Shown here: in pieces, positions 53,414 through 60,933 of the stretch
How positions within the stretch are numbered: the first letter of the stretch is position 1
Layout of the letters: every line of letters begins with the position of its first letter
DNA from: Deltaproteobacteria bacterium
Lineage (GTDB): Bacteria > Desulfobacterota > Dissulfuribacteria > Dissulfuribacterales > UBA3076
Direction: 5' to 3'
DNA length: 60,933 bases
Assembly (NCBI GenBank): GCA_003194495.1
Contig: PQXE01000006.1
Span: 1 to 60,933, forward strand
Notes under the pieces: model-generated
What the model was told of the DNA's origin: nothing
The model's database searches: none
Seen by the model: only the letters and a program-made list of their open reading frames with translations
Program-made: the position numbers and the translations under genes

Positions 53414-53635
53414 CTGTGCGGTTAGCTTTTAGCCATTAGCGGTTAGCTTTTGGATAAAACTGTTCAACATCCTCTTTACCTCATTGACCTGTTGATTAAG
53501 TTCTCTATATGTTTCATCCTGTGTATAATTGAGATCGCAAGCGAGAAGTAGCTGATACTCCATCTCACTTGCAGACCCGCTTTAATAGCTAATGGCTAAC
53601 CGCTAACGGCTAACCGCTAACGGCTAACCGCACAG
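53414..53635. repeat. GCTAACCGCTAACGG repeats flanking an IVS-type gene remnant
   Basis: Left arm 53414-53451 (TGTGCGGTTAGC ...) and right arm 53587-53635 (GCTAACCGCTAACGGCTAAC ... GCACAG) are inverted relative to one another and end in TGTGCGG/CCGCACA. Between them is the remnant of a four-helix-bundle gene. Confidence 0.85.
53429..53581 (-). pseudogene. C-terminal fragment of four-helix-bundle (23S IVS type) protein
   Basis: Minus strand reads GSASEMEYQLLLACDL then NYTQDETYRELNQQVNEVKR and MLNSFIQKLTANG before TAA. These words match the C-terminal half of the S23/four-helix-bundle family encoded in 23S rRNA intervening sequences and scattered loci. The N-terminal half is absent. Its last codons (KLTANG) are made by the flanking repeat. 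Confidence 0.8.
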
Positions 53636-53655
53636 AATTTAGCATTCAACATTGT

Positions 53656-54549
53656 CTATAAATCGTCGGGCTCTATACATTGAGCGATTCTCAACTTGGC
53701 ACTTCTGGCCCTGGGATTACTGTGCATTTCTTCAGGGTCTGGTACCAGTGGTTTTTTAGTTAAGGGTTTCAATCTGTTATCTTCTCTGAAAGCGATTTTT
53801 ACCAGACGGTCCTCCAGGGAATGAAAAGAGATAATACACAGTCGTCCTTCCGATTTCAGGCAAGACGGGAGTGAGTCAAGGGCATCTTTAAGGTCGTCCA
53901 GTTCTCGGTTCACTGCGATCCGGAGCGCCTGGAAGGTCCGTGTAGCAGGATGAATTCGGCGTGGATGGTATTTCCTGGGAATGGAATTGGCAACCACTTT
54001 TGCCAATTCCGCTGAGGTCAGAATCGGGGCTGTCCTCCGCCTGTCATATATGCGTTTGGCGATTCTCTTTGCCCATCTCTCTTCCCCGTAAGTTTGGATA
54101 AGCTCGGTCAATCTTTTAACCGGAAGCTTGTTGACCATGTCAGCAGCAGTCACTGCACCAGGGGCAGAAGAATCCATGCGCATGTCAAGAGGTTCGTCCC
54201 TGGAAAAACTGAAGCCCCTCCTGCTATTCTCCAGATGGAAGCTTGAAATTCCAAGATCCATGAGTACCCCATCAACTTGCCCTATTCTATTGAATAAAAG
54301 AACATCGTGGAGATGGATAAAATTGCTGTGAACGAATCGAACCTTGTCACCAAATAGGGCCAATCTGGATTCGGCCTGTTCCAAGGTCTCTGTGTCACAG
54401 TCAAGACCAAGGATCATTTTGACTTCAGGGCACCTTGACAGTATGGCCTCTGTATGCCCCCCCAGGCCCAATGTTGCATCAACATAGACCCCGCCGGGCC
54501 TCAACGACAGGCCATCCAACACTTCGGAAACCATTACAGGAACATGCAT
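53656..54549 (-). CDS. rsmH: 16S rRNA m4C1402 methyltransferase RsmH
   Basis: Start at ATG 54549 (MHVPVMVSEVL) after AAAGGAG. 297 residues with the SAM-binding VDATLGLGGHTEAIL, LGLDCDTE, GVLMDLGISSFHLE, PATRTFQALRIAVNREL and IISFHSLEDRLVK motifs. It N4-methylates C1402 in the ribosomal P site. Second gene of the dcw cluster; the stop tract carries an AACATTGTCTATAAATCG word also seen at the rodZ-like end. Confidence 0.96.
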   Translation of the reverse strand: MHVPVMVSEVLDGLSLRPGGVYVDATLGLGGHTEAILSRCPEVKMILGLDCDTETLEQAESRLALFGDKVRFVHSNFIHLHDVLLFNRIGQVDGVLMDLGISSFHLENSRRGFSFSRDEPLDMRMDSSAPGAVTAADMVNKLPVKRLTELIQTYGEERWAKRIAKRIYDRRRTAPILTSAELAKVVANSIPRKYHPRRIHPATRTFQALRIAVNRELDDLKDALDSLPSCLKSEGRLCIISFHSLEDRLVKIAFREDNRLKPLTKKPLVPDPEEMHSNPRARSAKLRIAQCIEPDDL

Positions 54550-54559
54550 GGTCTCCTTT

Positions 54560-55009
54560 CTAGCCGCTAATTCCGAATTTAGCGGTGATGTCGCTGCTGT
54601 ACCGGTCAAAGTTATCCCTCGTTTTTTGCAATTCTTTGTTCAAGTTATCATTGTTTGATATTTCGAAATAAGTGAGCATGCCCGAGAGAACCACATCCCT
54701 GGTCAGTCCCGCCTCTTCACGGAGCTTCAGAGGTATCAATATTCTCCCCTGGCCATCCAGGAGACACTCCGCTGCTGCTCCCAGCAAATATCTTTTAAAA
54801 GCTACGACTTCAGGAGGTCCAAATTGGAACCGGCTGAAATGTTCTTCTATCTTTCGCCATTCCTCAAAAGGATAAGCTGCGAGGCAAGAGGGCAGGTTGG
54901 TGACTATCAACCGGCCATCGTATTTTGCCTGCAAGAACTCTCTAAAACGGGCTGGAATGCTAAGACGGCCCTTGGCATCCAAGACATGGGCCGACCGTCC
55001 TCTGAACAT
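54560..55009 (-). CDS. mraZ: Transcriptional regulator MraZ
   Basis: 149 residues with two AbrB-like halves: MFRGRSAHVLDAKGRLSIPARFRE and ... AAECLLDGQGRILIPLKLREEAGL. The double DxKGR/DxQGR motifs are typical. MraZ rings bind repeated GTGGG-like boxes in front of their own gene and repress or tune the dcw operon; such boxes are seen directly upstream (55016-55041). Confidence 0.95.
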   Translation of the reverse strand: MFRGRSAHVLDAKGRLSIPARFREFLQAKYDGRLIVTNLPSCLAAYPFEEWRKIEEHFSRFQFGPPEVVAFKRYLLGAAAECLLDGQGRILIPLKLREEAGLTRDVVLSGMLTYFEISNNDNLNKELQKTRDNFDRYSSDITAKFGISG

Positions 55010-55015
55010 TGCTTT

Positions 55016-55041
55016 TACCTCTTTGTCCTACTTTATCCCAC
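55016..55041 (-). promoter_or_regulatory. MraZ operator: three 10-bp-spaced boxes
   Basis: On the minus strand GTGGGA, GTAGGA and GAGGTA follow one another with four-base spacers (TAAA, CAAA), i.e. a 10-bp period. This is the known MraZ box arrangement. They lie between the predicted -10 element and the mraZ ATG. Confidence 0.75.
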
Positions 55042-55049
55042 TATATACC

Positions 55050-55079
55050 TATATATTTTAATAAAGGGCTGCTTGTCAA
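55050..55079 (-). promoter_or_regulatory. Sigma-70-type promoter of the dcw cluster
   Basis: Minus strand TTGACA (55079-55074), 18-bp spacer, TATATA (55055-55050). The start of transcription would fall at about 55043, next to the first MraZ box, so MraZ bound there would block initiation. Confidence 0.65.
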
Positions 55080-55396
55080 GAGAATTAAGAGATAATTTAA
55101 CCATAAAATATCAGTATGTTATATAATGTAAACTGTGCTTCCCTTTCTTTTTCTATAATTTGCTTTTAAAAATGATGATTCTTGAAAATTGAGACAGAAA
55201 TATATAAATCACCCCTAATTCCTTTATCGGAAACAAGTGTCATCTACTTGAAAAATTTGGAAATTTTTTTGACTATTATCCAGCAATTAAAAGGGAACGG
55301 GCTGGTGGTTCAAAGTGGGGAATATGGATGAATGGAAAAGATTTAAGAAATCGCTGCAGGATGCCGATAGTTTACGCAAAGGAAAGGAGAAATAAA
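55080..55396. other. AT-rich intergenic region between dcw cluster and TonB receptor gene
   Basis: Divergent promoter region. Apart from the mraZ promoter no clear element is seen. No cobalamin riboswitch was recognised in front of the receptor gene. GC content rises sharply at about 55.4 kb. Confidence 0.5.
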
Positions 55397-57460
55397 ATGA
55401 GACTTTTTCACTTGATCCGTATTTTGCGGACACATTGGTTCTATCCGGCTATTTGCTTTTTGCTCTGTAGCGTCCCCGGCTGGGCCGATCAGCAATCGTC
55501 GTCTTCTCCAACGACTCAGGAGGAGATACTGGAACTTAGCCTGGAGGATATTCTCAATATCGAGATCACCTCGGTATCCAAGAAGGCGCAGTCGCTCTCC
55601 GAGGCTCCTGCTGCCATATTCGTGATCACCAACGACGATCTGAGGCGTTCCGGTGTCACGAATATTCCCGACGCCCTGCGTATGGTGCCGGGTCTTAACG
55701 TGGCGCGTATCGATTCGAACAAGTGGGCGGTCACTTCCCGTGGTTTCAATGGCCGCTTTGCCAACAAGCTCCTGGTGCTTATAGATGGCCGCAGCGTTTA
55801 TGCTCCCTCCTTTTCCGGAGTTTACTGGGAGGTACAGGACACCCTGTTGGAAGATGTGGAGCGCATCGAGGTCATCCGCGGGCCCGGCGCGACCCTGTGG
55901 GGCGCCAACGCGGTCAACGGGGTAATCAACATCATCACCAGGAACGCTGCGGATACGCAGGGCGGTCTGTTGACCCTGGGCGCAGGTTCAGAGGAGCGCG
56001 GGTTTGCCGGTGTTCGCTACGGTGCGGTCCTGGGGGAAGGCGCTTACGGGCGCATTTACGCCAAGGGCTTCAAGCGGGATGAGTTCGTCCATACTGCCGG
56101 GGATGATGCCAACGACGACTGGGATATGCTGCGCAGCGGATTCCGTGTGGACTCGCAGTTATCCGGCCGCAATGCGCTGACCTTGCAGGGGGATGTCTAC
56201 CAGGGCAATATCGACCAGACTATTGATCTGCCTACGTTGACCCCGCCCTACTCGCAGAGCGTTGAGGATGAAGCCGACGTCTCAGGCTGGAACCTGGTCG
56301 CACGCTGGCAACATACCCTGTCTTCCACATCTGAATTCACCTTACAGGCATACTACGACCGGACCGACCGCGATGAGGCCTTTGAGCGCGAGGTCCGGGA
56401 TACCTTTGACATCGACTTTCAGCACCAGTTTGCGGCCGGAGAATGGCAGGACATCATCTGGGGGCTGGGTTACCGGTATATCCGCTACGACTTCACCAAC
56501 TCCTTGATCATGACCATTGATCCGGACAGCAGCAGTGACGAGCTTTTAAGCGCATTCCTGCAGGATGAGATTACACTCCTGGAAGACCGGCTCTGGCTGA
56601 CGCTGGGTTCAAAGTTTGAACACAATGACTATACCGGGTTCGAGATCCAGCCGAACGCCAGGCTGCTCTGGGCCCCCCATCCGAAGCACAAGCTCTGGGC
56701 GGCGGTTTCGCGGGCGGTGCGAACACCGGCCCGGGCCGAGTATGATATAAGGCTCCTCAATACCGTGTTGCCACCCTTCAGCCCTGACAACCCCAGCCCA
56801 TTACCAATAGCGTTGATCATTGTAGGCGATTCGGATTACGACTCCGAGGAACTGCTGGCATACGAGCTGGGCTACCGGGTCGTGCCGGTCAAATCCCTGT
56901 CGCTGGATGTTACTGCCTTTTATAACGACTATGACAATCTTCGCAGCAATAAGGCTGACGCATTCTCAATCCGGGGCACACACGTCGTGCAGCCTCTGCC
57001 GTTTGACAACAAGCGGAAGGGCGAAATCTACGGCATAGAGCTGGCAGCAGCCTGGCAGGCCGCTGATTGGTGGCGTTTGGACCTTGCCTATAGCTACCTC
57101 AGGACTCGAATAGACACGAGCAATGAGCATGACGACAGCCCTCAAATAGAAGTCGGCCCGCGACACCAGGCATCCCTCCGTTCGGCCATGAACCTCCGGA
57201 AAGATCTGGACCTGGATCTCTGGCTCCGCTATGTGGACGACGTCAAGGCGATTAACGCCAGGGCAACTTCGGTATCTGAAATTGACAGCTATCTCACCCT
57301 TGATGCCTGTCTGACATGGCGGTCCATAAAAGACCTCGAATTTTCCCTGGTGGGACAGAACCTGCTGGACGACAAACACCCGGAATACATACAGGAGAGC
57401 TTCACCCTGCCCACAGAGGTCGAACGCAGCATATACGGAAAAATCACTTGGCGCTTCTGA
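55397..57460 (+). CDS. TonB-dependent outer-membrane receptor
   Basis: ATG 55397 follows AAAGGAGA; the longer frame to 55328 has no site. 687 residues: signal peptide (to about WA), a TonB-box region (LSLEDILNIEITSVSKKAQ), a plug domain (APAAIFVITNDDLRRSGVTNIPDALRMVPGL ... RGPGATLWGANAVNGVINIITR) and a 22-strand barrel ending in aromatic F. The words match the IrgA/BtuB-like group often paired with YfiR genes. The ligand is unknown; a siderophore, cobalamin or a small signal is possible. Codon use is GC-richer than in the dcw cluster. Confidence 0.88.
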   Translation: MRLFHLIRILRTHWFYPAICFLLCSVPGWADQQSSSSPTTQEEILELSLEDILNIEITSVSKKAQSLSEAPAAIFVITNDDLRRSGVTNIPDALRMVPGLNVARIDSNKWAVTSRGFNGRFANKLLVLIDGRSVYAPSFSGVYWEVQDTLLEDVERIEVIRGPGATLWGANAVNGVINIITRNAADTQGGLLTLGAGSEERGFAGVRYGAVLGEGAYGRIYAKGFKRDEFVHTAGDDANDDWDMLRSGFRVDSQLSGRNALTLQGDVYQGNIDQTIDLPTLTPPYSQSVEDEADVSGWNLVARWQHTLSSTSEFTLQAYYDRTDRDEAFEREVRDTFDIDFQHQFAAGEWQDIIWGLGYRYIRYDFTNSLIMTIDPDSSSDELLSAFLQDEITLLEDRLWLTLGSKFEHNDYTGFEIQPNARLLWAPHPKHKLWAAVSRAVRTPARAEYDIRLLNTVLPPFSPDNPSPLPIALIIVGDSDYDSEELLAYELGYRVVPVKSLSLDVTAFYNDYDNLRSNKADAFSIRGTHVVQPLPFDNKRKGEIYGIELAAAWQAADWWRLDLAYSYLRTRIDTSNEHDDSPQIEVGPRHQASLRSAMNLRKDLDLDLWLRYVDDVKAINARATSVSEIDSYLTLDACLTWRSIKDLEFSLVGQNLLDDKHPEYIQESFTLPTEVERSIYGKITWRF

Positions 57461-57481
57461 GCCGATCCGGACTTTAAGAAC

Positions 57482-58060
57482 GTGAATAAGGACTTTTTTC
57501 AGATGCTCGTACGGGCCGGTCTGCTCACGCTGTGTCTGCTGACCGGCATGGGGCTGTGTATTGACGTGCACGCCGACACTGTTGGAGAATATACCATCAA
57601 GTCGGCGCTGATACTCAATTTCGCCAGGTTTACGGACTGGCATCCTGAGGCTTTTGCCGATTCACCTGATACCCTCCATATCTGCATCGTTGGGAATGAT
57701 GCAGTCATGGATGCGTTTACAGGTATTGAGGGCAAGCATGTTGGAAAACGGCATTTAGCTGTAAGAAAAGTGCGCACTACGCGAAGACTTCAGGATTGTC
57801 ACCTGGTCTTTGTCAGCGGCTCGAACAGAGGCCGCCTGCCACAGATCTTTGCAGCCCTCAAGGGAAAACCCGTGTTGACCATTGGTGAAATGGCAAGTTT
57901 TGCCGAGTCCGGGGGCATCATCAACCTCGTCAAGGCAGGAGGTAAAATACGCTTTCAGGTCAATCTGAACGCGGCCCGGCGCGCAGGGCTGAAAATCAGT
58001 TCCCGGATACTGAAGTTGGCAACAATAGTGGGTGGATCGCACAAGGAGGAACGCGAGTGA
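57482..58060 (+). CDS. YfiR family periplasmic protein (DUF4154)
   Basis: GTG 57482, 21 bases after the receptor gene. 192 residues: signal peptide, then the YfiR pattern [62 protein letters not shown] and [18 protein letters not shown]. In Pseudomonas YfiR holds down a membrane signalling enzyme. Here the next gene is a hybrid kinase with a periplasmic domain, so YfiR may gate it. Stop overlaps the kinase start. Confidence 0.88.
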   Translation: MNKDFFQMLVRAGLLTLCLLTGMGLCIDVHADTVGEYTIKSALILNFARFTDWHPEAFADSPDTLHICIVGNDAVMDAFTGIEGKHVGKRHLAVRKVRTTRRLQDCHLVFVSGSNRGRLPQIFAALKGKPVLTIGEMASFAESGGIINLVKAGGKIRFQVNLNAARRAGLKISSRILKLATIVGGSHKEERE

Positions 58061-60933
58061 TGAAGAAATTTCGCGATGTCCCGATTCGGACCAAACTCAT
58101 GCTGATTATTGGCATGACTGCCGGAATCGCCCTGCTTTTGGCCACATCGGCAATGGTAGTGAACGAGTACATGAGCACGCGACGTACTGTTACCGAAGAG
58201 TTGTCATCCCTGGCGGATGTGGTCGCCTGGAACAGTGCAGCCGCTTTGGCATTCAATGACACGGATGCGGCACGGGAAACACTGGCTGCTTTGGGGACCA
58301 AGCCCGAAATTGTGACGGCCTTTCTCTATGACAAGGAGGGTCGCGTCTTCGCTAAATACACGGCCGGTAAACGGGACCATGACAAACCGGACCCGGAAAC
58401 AGCGAGATGGATTTCCGACTTCCGATCGCTGGTTTCTACACTGTCAGCGGATAATGAAGTAATCCAATACGACCAGGGCGGGCATCTGCATCTTCTACGG
58501 CCGGTCGTCCTGGACAACGAGCCAATCGGTGTGATTCACCTGGTTGACGATCTCAGAAGACTGGACGACGTACTTCATGCCTATTACCTCATCGTGGCCC
58601 TGATTGTCTCTCTTACCCTGGTCGTGGTTATACTCCTGTCTTACATGTTACAACGGGTGTTCTCCGTCCCAGTGCTGGAGCTCATACAGGCCATGAAGTC
58701 CGTTTCGCTGGCAAAAGATTATTCCACCCGGGTAAAGAAGAGCAGCAACGACGAGTTCGGCGCACTCGCTGATGGATTTAACCAAATGCTCAGTGAAATT
58801 CATCAGCGTGACGAACAGCTTGCAGACCACCGCCGTAGCCTTGAACAGCAAGTTGCCGAGCGCACAGCCGAGCTGTCCGAAAAAAACCGGGAACTTGAGA
58901 ACGCTATGGCCGAAGCCCTTGAGGCCAAAGAGGCGGCAGAGGCAGCCAGCCAGGCTAAGAGCGAATTTCTGGCCACCATGAGTCACGAGATACGCACGCC
59001 CATGAACGGGGTGCTGGGCATGACCGAGCTGTTGCTTGGCACAGAGCTTTCCGGCAGGCAGAGCAGGTTCGCCCAAACCATCAAACATTCCGGCGACTCT
59101 CTGCTGGGGATCATTAACGACATCCTTGACTTTTCCAAGATCGAGTCCGGCAAATTGGTGCTGGAGACCTATAATTTCAACCTGCGGGACATGGTGGAAG
59201 AAACAGCAGGGATGCTGGCGGAACGGGCGCACAGCAAGGGACTGGAACTGACCCCTGTACTGCCGGTTGACCTTCCTGTGGAGTTACAGGGCGACTCGAA
59301 CCGCCTGCGGCAGATACTGGTAAACCTGCTGGGCAACGCGATCAAGTTCACTGACAGGGGCGAGGTGGTGGTGCGCGTGGTCATACTAGCACAAACTGAA
59401 GATAAGGTTCGCCTCCGTTTTGAGGTCACGGATACCGGTATCGGTGTTGCGCCGGAAATCCAGGCAGGGATATTTGATGCCTTCTCCCAGGCGGATGGAT
59501 CCACCACACGCAACTACGGCGGCACCGGCTTAGGCTTAGCCATCTCCCGCCGGCTGGTGGATCTGATGGGTGGTGAGATGGGCGTGAAAAGTGAACAGGG
59601 CAAGGGTTCCACCTTCTGGTTTACTGTCAGCCTCACACGCCGGACCGGAAAAAAACACCACGGCCTGCTTCCGGCAGAAGACCTTCGTGGAATGCGGGTT
59701 TTGATCGTGGACGACAACGCCACAAACCGGGAGATCCTGTGCAACCAGACGATCGCCTGGGGGATGCAAAACAGCAGCGCGGAAAACGGTGCTCAGGCCC
59801 TTGAGATGCTGCGCACCGCCGCTGTAAATGGCCAGACCTTTGACATAGTTCTTCTGGATTGGCACATGCCCGGCATGGACGGTATCGAGCTTGCGCGCAG
59901 GCTGTCTGCAGATCCGCTTATCCATGAAATGCATCTGGTGATGCTCAGCTCTGCGGGTCTTGACGAAGAAGCGGAAAGAGCAGCGGTTGTTGGAATCCAT
60001 CGTTACCTTAACAAACCGGTGCGTCAGTCCGAGCTCTATGACTGCCTGGTGGAGATCATAAACGAATCGTTCGAAGGCCCGGTCCTGCAACCAGACGGTG
60101 TGCAGACAGAAGGAGCTAAAGCAGTATTTGACGCCCACATCCTGCTGGCCGAAGACAATCCGGTGAACCAGGTAGTGGCTCTGGAGATGTTGGAGCTGAT
60201 GGGCTGCCGTGTGGACGTGACGGAAAACGGGAGGGAGGCAGTCGAGGCCATGGCAAAAGCCGGGTTTGACCTGGTCTTGATGGATTGCCACATGCCTGAG
60301 ATGGATGGATTTACCGCGGCAGCTAAAATCCGGGAGCATGAACAGGCCGGGGGCAATGGCCGGCGTGTCCCTATTATTGCGCTCACTGCAGACGTGCAGA
60401 AAGGTGTACAGGATCAGTGTGTGGCTGCAGGCATGGATGGCTATCTGAGCAAGCCTTTTACCCAGGATCAGTTACAGACGGTACTGTTGCGGTGGCTGGA
60501 CCGGCATGGAGAATTTGCCGGGTCAAAGGCAATGGAGCAGTCAGCCCGGCCGGATGAACAGAAAGAGACAGAGCCATTGCTGGAGCAGCATGTGTTGGAC
60601 AAGATCCGTGCCCTGCAGCGGCCGGACAAACCCAATATCCTGGGAAAGATAATCAAGCTTTATCTGGAAAGCTCGCCGGGATTGATCACCACCGTGCGCG
60701 AGTCTGTCGAACAAGGGGATGGCAAAGCCCTTTGCGAGGCGGCCCACAGCCTGAAGTCGAGCAGCGCCAACCTGGGCGCAATCCAACTGGCGGCCATGTG
60801 CAAAGAGCTTGAGGACATGGGACGCGAGGGACGCACAGACGCTGCTAAGGCACTCATGGACCGCATTGAATCCGAATATCAATCGGCCCATGCGGCGTTG
60901 GCCGAGGAGTTAGGGAGAATATCCGATGCTTAA
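58060..60933 (+). CDS. Hybrid sensor histidine kinase (BarA-like)
   Basis: ATG 58060 (GTG 58057 also possible) after AAGGAGG. 957 residues: transmembrane helix 1 (about 13-33), CHASE8-like periplasmic sensor (to about 170), helix 2, HAMP and coiled coil, HisKA with [17 protein letters not shown], HATPase ([25 protein letters not shown]), two receiver domains (VDDNATNRE ... [19 protein letters not shown] ... [10 protein letters not shown]) and a C-terminal Hpt with [14 protein letters not shown] complete phosphorelay in one chain; the output regulator is not in the window. The stop is the last codon of the window. Confidence 0.93.
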   Translation: MKKFRDVPIRTKLMLIIGMTAGIALLLATSAMVVNEYMSTRRTVTEELSSLADVVAWNSAAALAFNDTDAARETLAALGTKPEIVTAFLYDKEGRVFAKYTAGKRDHDKPDPETARWISDFRSLVSTLSADNEVIQYDQGGHLHLLRPVVLDNEPIGVIHLVDDLRRLDDVLHAYYLIVALIVSLTLVVVILLSYMLQRVFSVPVLELIQAMKSVSLAKDYSTRVKKSSNDEFGALADGFNQMLSEIHQRDEQLADHRRSLEQQVAERTAELSEKNRELENAMAEALEAKEAAEAASQAKSEFLATMSHEIRTPMNGVLGMTELLLGTELSGRQSRFAQTIKHSGDSLLGIINDILDFSKIESGKLVLETYNFNLRDMVEETAGMLAERAHSKGLELTPVLPVDLPVELQGDSNRLRQILVNLLGNAIKFTDRGEVVVRVVILAQTEDKVRLRFEVTDTGIGVAPEIQAGIFDAFSQADGSTTRNYGGTGLGLAISRRLVDLMGGEMGVKSEQGKGSTFWFTVSLTRRTGKKHHGLLPAEDLRGMRVLIVDDNATNREILCNQTIAWGMQNSSAENGAQALEMLRTAAVNGQTFDIVLLDWHMPGMDGIELARRLSADPLIHEMHLVMLSSAGLDEEAERAAVVGIHRYLNKPVRQSELYDCLVEIINESFEGPVLQPDGVQTEGAKAVFDAHILLAEDNPVNQVVALEMLELMGCRVDVTENGREAVEAMAKAGFDLVLMDCHMPEMDGFTAAAKIREHEQAGGNGRRVPIIALTADVQKGVQDQCVAAGMDGYLSKPFTQDQLQTVLLRWLDRHGEFAGSKAMEQSARPDEQKETEPLLEQHVLDKIRALQRPDKPNILGKIIKLYLESSPGLITTVRESVEQGDGKALCEAAHSLKSSSANLGAIQLAAMCKELEDMGREGRTDAAKALMDRIESEYQSAHAALAEELGRISDA

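Noticed and set aside
55200..55396. Cobalamin riboswitch before the TonB receptor
   Set aside because: I found no B12-box-like core; the leader is AT-rich and short.
55723..56082. Plus-strand 119-residue ORF within the TonB receptor gene
   Set aside because: Arginine/glycine-rich shadow of a GC-rich gene in another frame.

Overview
The window looks like part of a chromosome of a Gram-negative deltaproteobacterium (Desulfobacterota-like). The pointers are the gene order mfd-surA-rodZ-like-recO, a metH-N/MTHFR fusion, tilS-ftsH-folP-cdaA-cdaR, a DUF4197 relative, a meso-DAP type MurE, an outer-membrane TonB receptor and many short oligomer repeats between genes. This placement is inference; no rRNA or tRNA gene was seen.

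Layout. 1-8 kb: edge of a zinc-ribbon transposase, then a minus-strand block namZ/recO/rodZ-like/surA/mfd. 8-15 kb: 3D-domain lipoprotein, alpha/beta hydrolase, AsmA protein, an internally deleted DUF4197 gene, a nucleotidyltransferase pseudogene and a large secreted protein with a dockerin-like tail. 15-20 kb: truncated RelE-type toxin-antitoxin pair, CBS/DRTGG Mn-pyrophosphatase and a DUF47 (PhoU-like) group. 19.8-26.6 kb: a branched-chain amino-acid ABC operon (liv) that is being taken apart: livK is cut by a MITE, livG is split by a palindromic element, and toxin-antitoxin genes, their fragments and a GxxExxY gene in CACGAAG repeats sit between livH, livM and livG. 26.6-30.4 kb: gene fragments, a large radical SAM protein with a dead ATPase-like half, and a gene broken by another MITE. 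30.5-38.4 kb: plus-strand housekeeping run (methionine/folate, tilS, ftsH, folP, c-di-AMP synthesis). 38.4-55.1 kb: a complete minus-strand division/cell-wall (dcw) cluster from mraZ to ftsZ. 55.4-60.9 kb: a visibly GC-richer TonB receptor / YfiR / hybrid histidine kinase cassette.

Most notable points. (1) The dcw cluster has no ftsW between murD and murG, and its FtsI-like protein has lost all three penicillin-binding active-site motifs (SxxK, SxN, KTG): the septal synthase pair is absent or inactive at this locus. (2) Three families of non-autonomous elements are visible with target duplications: MITE-A (370 bp) and foldback MITE-B (147 bp) share GTAAC-type ends with 8-bp duplications; MITE-C (185 bp) has 5-bp duplications. 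Copies lie precisely in ftsQ/ftsA and ftsL/ftsI junctions and inside other genes. (3) An 8-bp tandem repeat (ACCAAATC)n lies inside the coding sequence of mfd, ftsQ, murG and murF. It encodes the same octapeptide in all three frames of one strand and has stops in every frame of the other; all coding copies lie in the open orientation. (4) A degenerate AAA ATPase fused to a radical SAM enzyme. (5) GxxExxY and four-helix-bundle (23S-IVS type) genes, each embedded in its own short-repeat array.

All reading was by eye; there was no database search. Family names come from recognised motifs and gene order.
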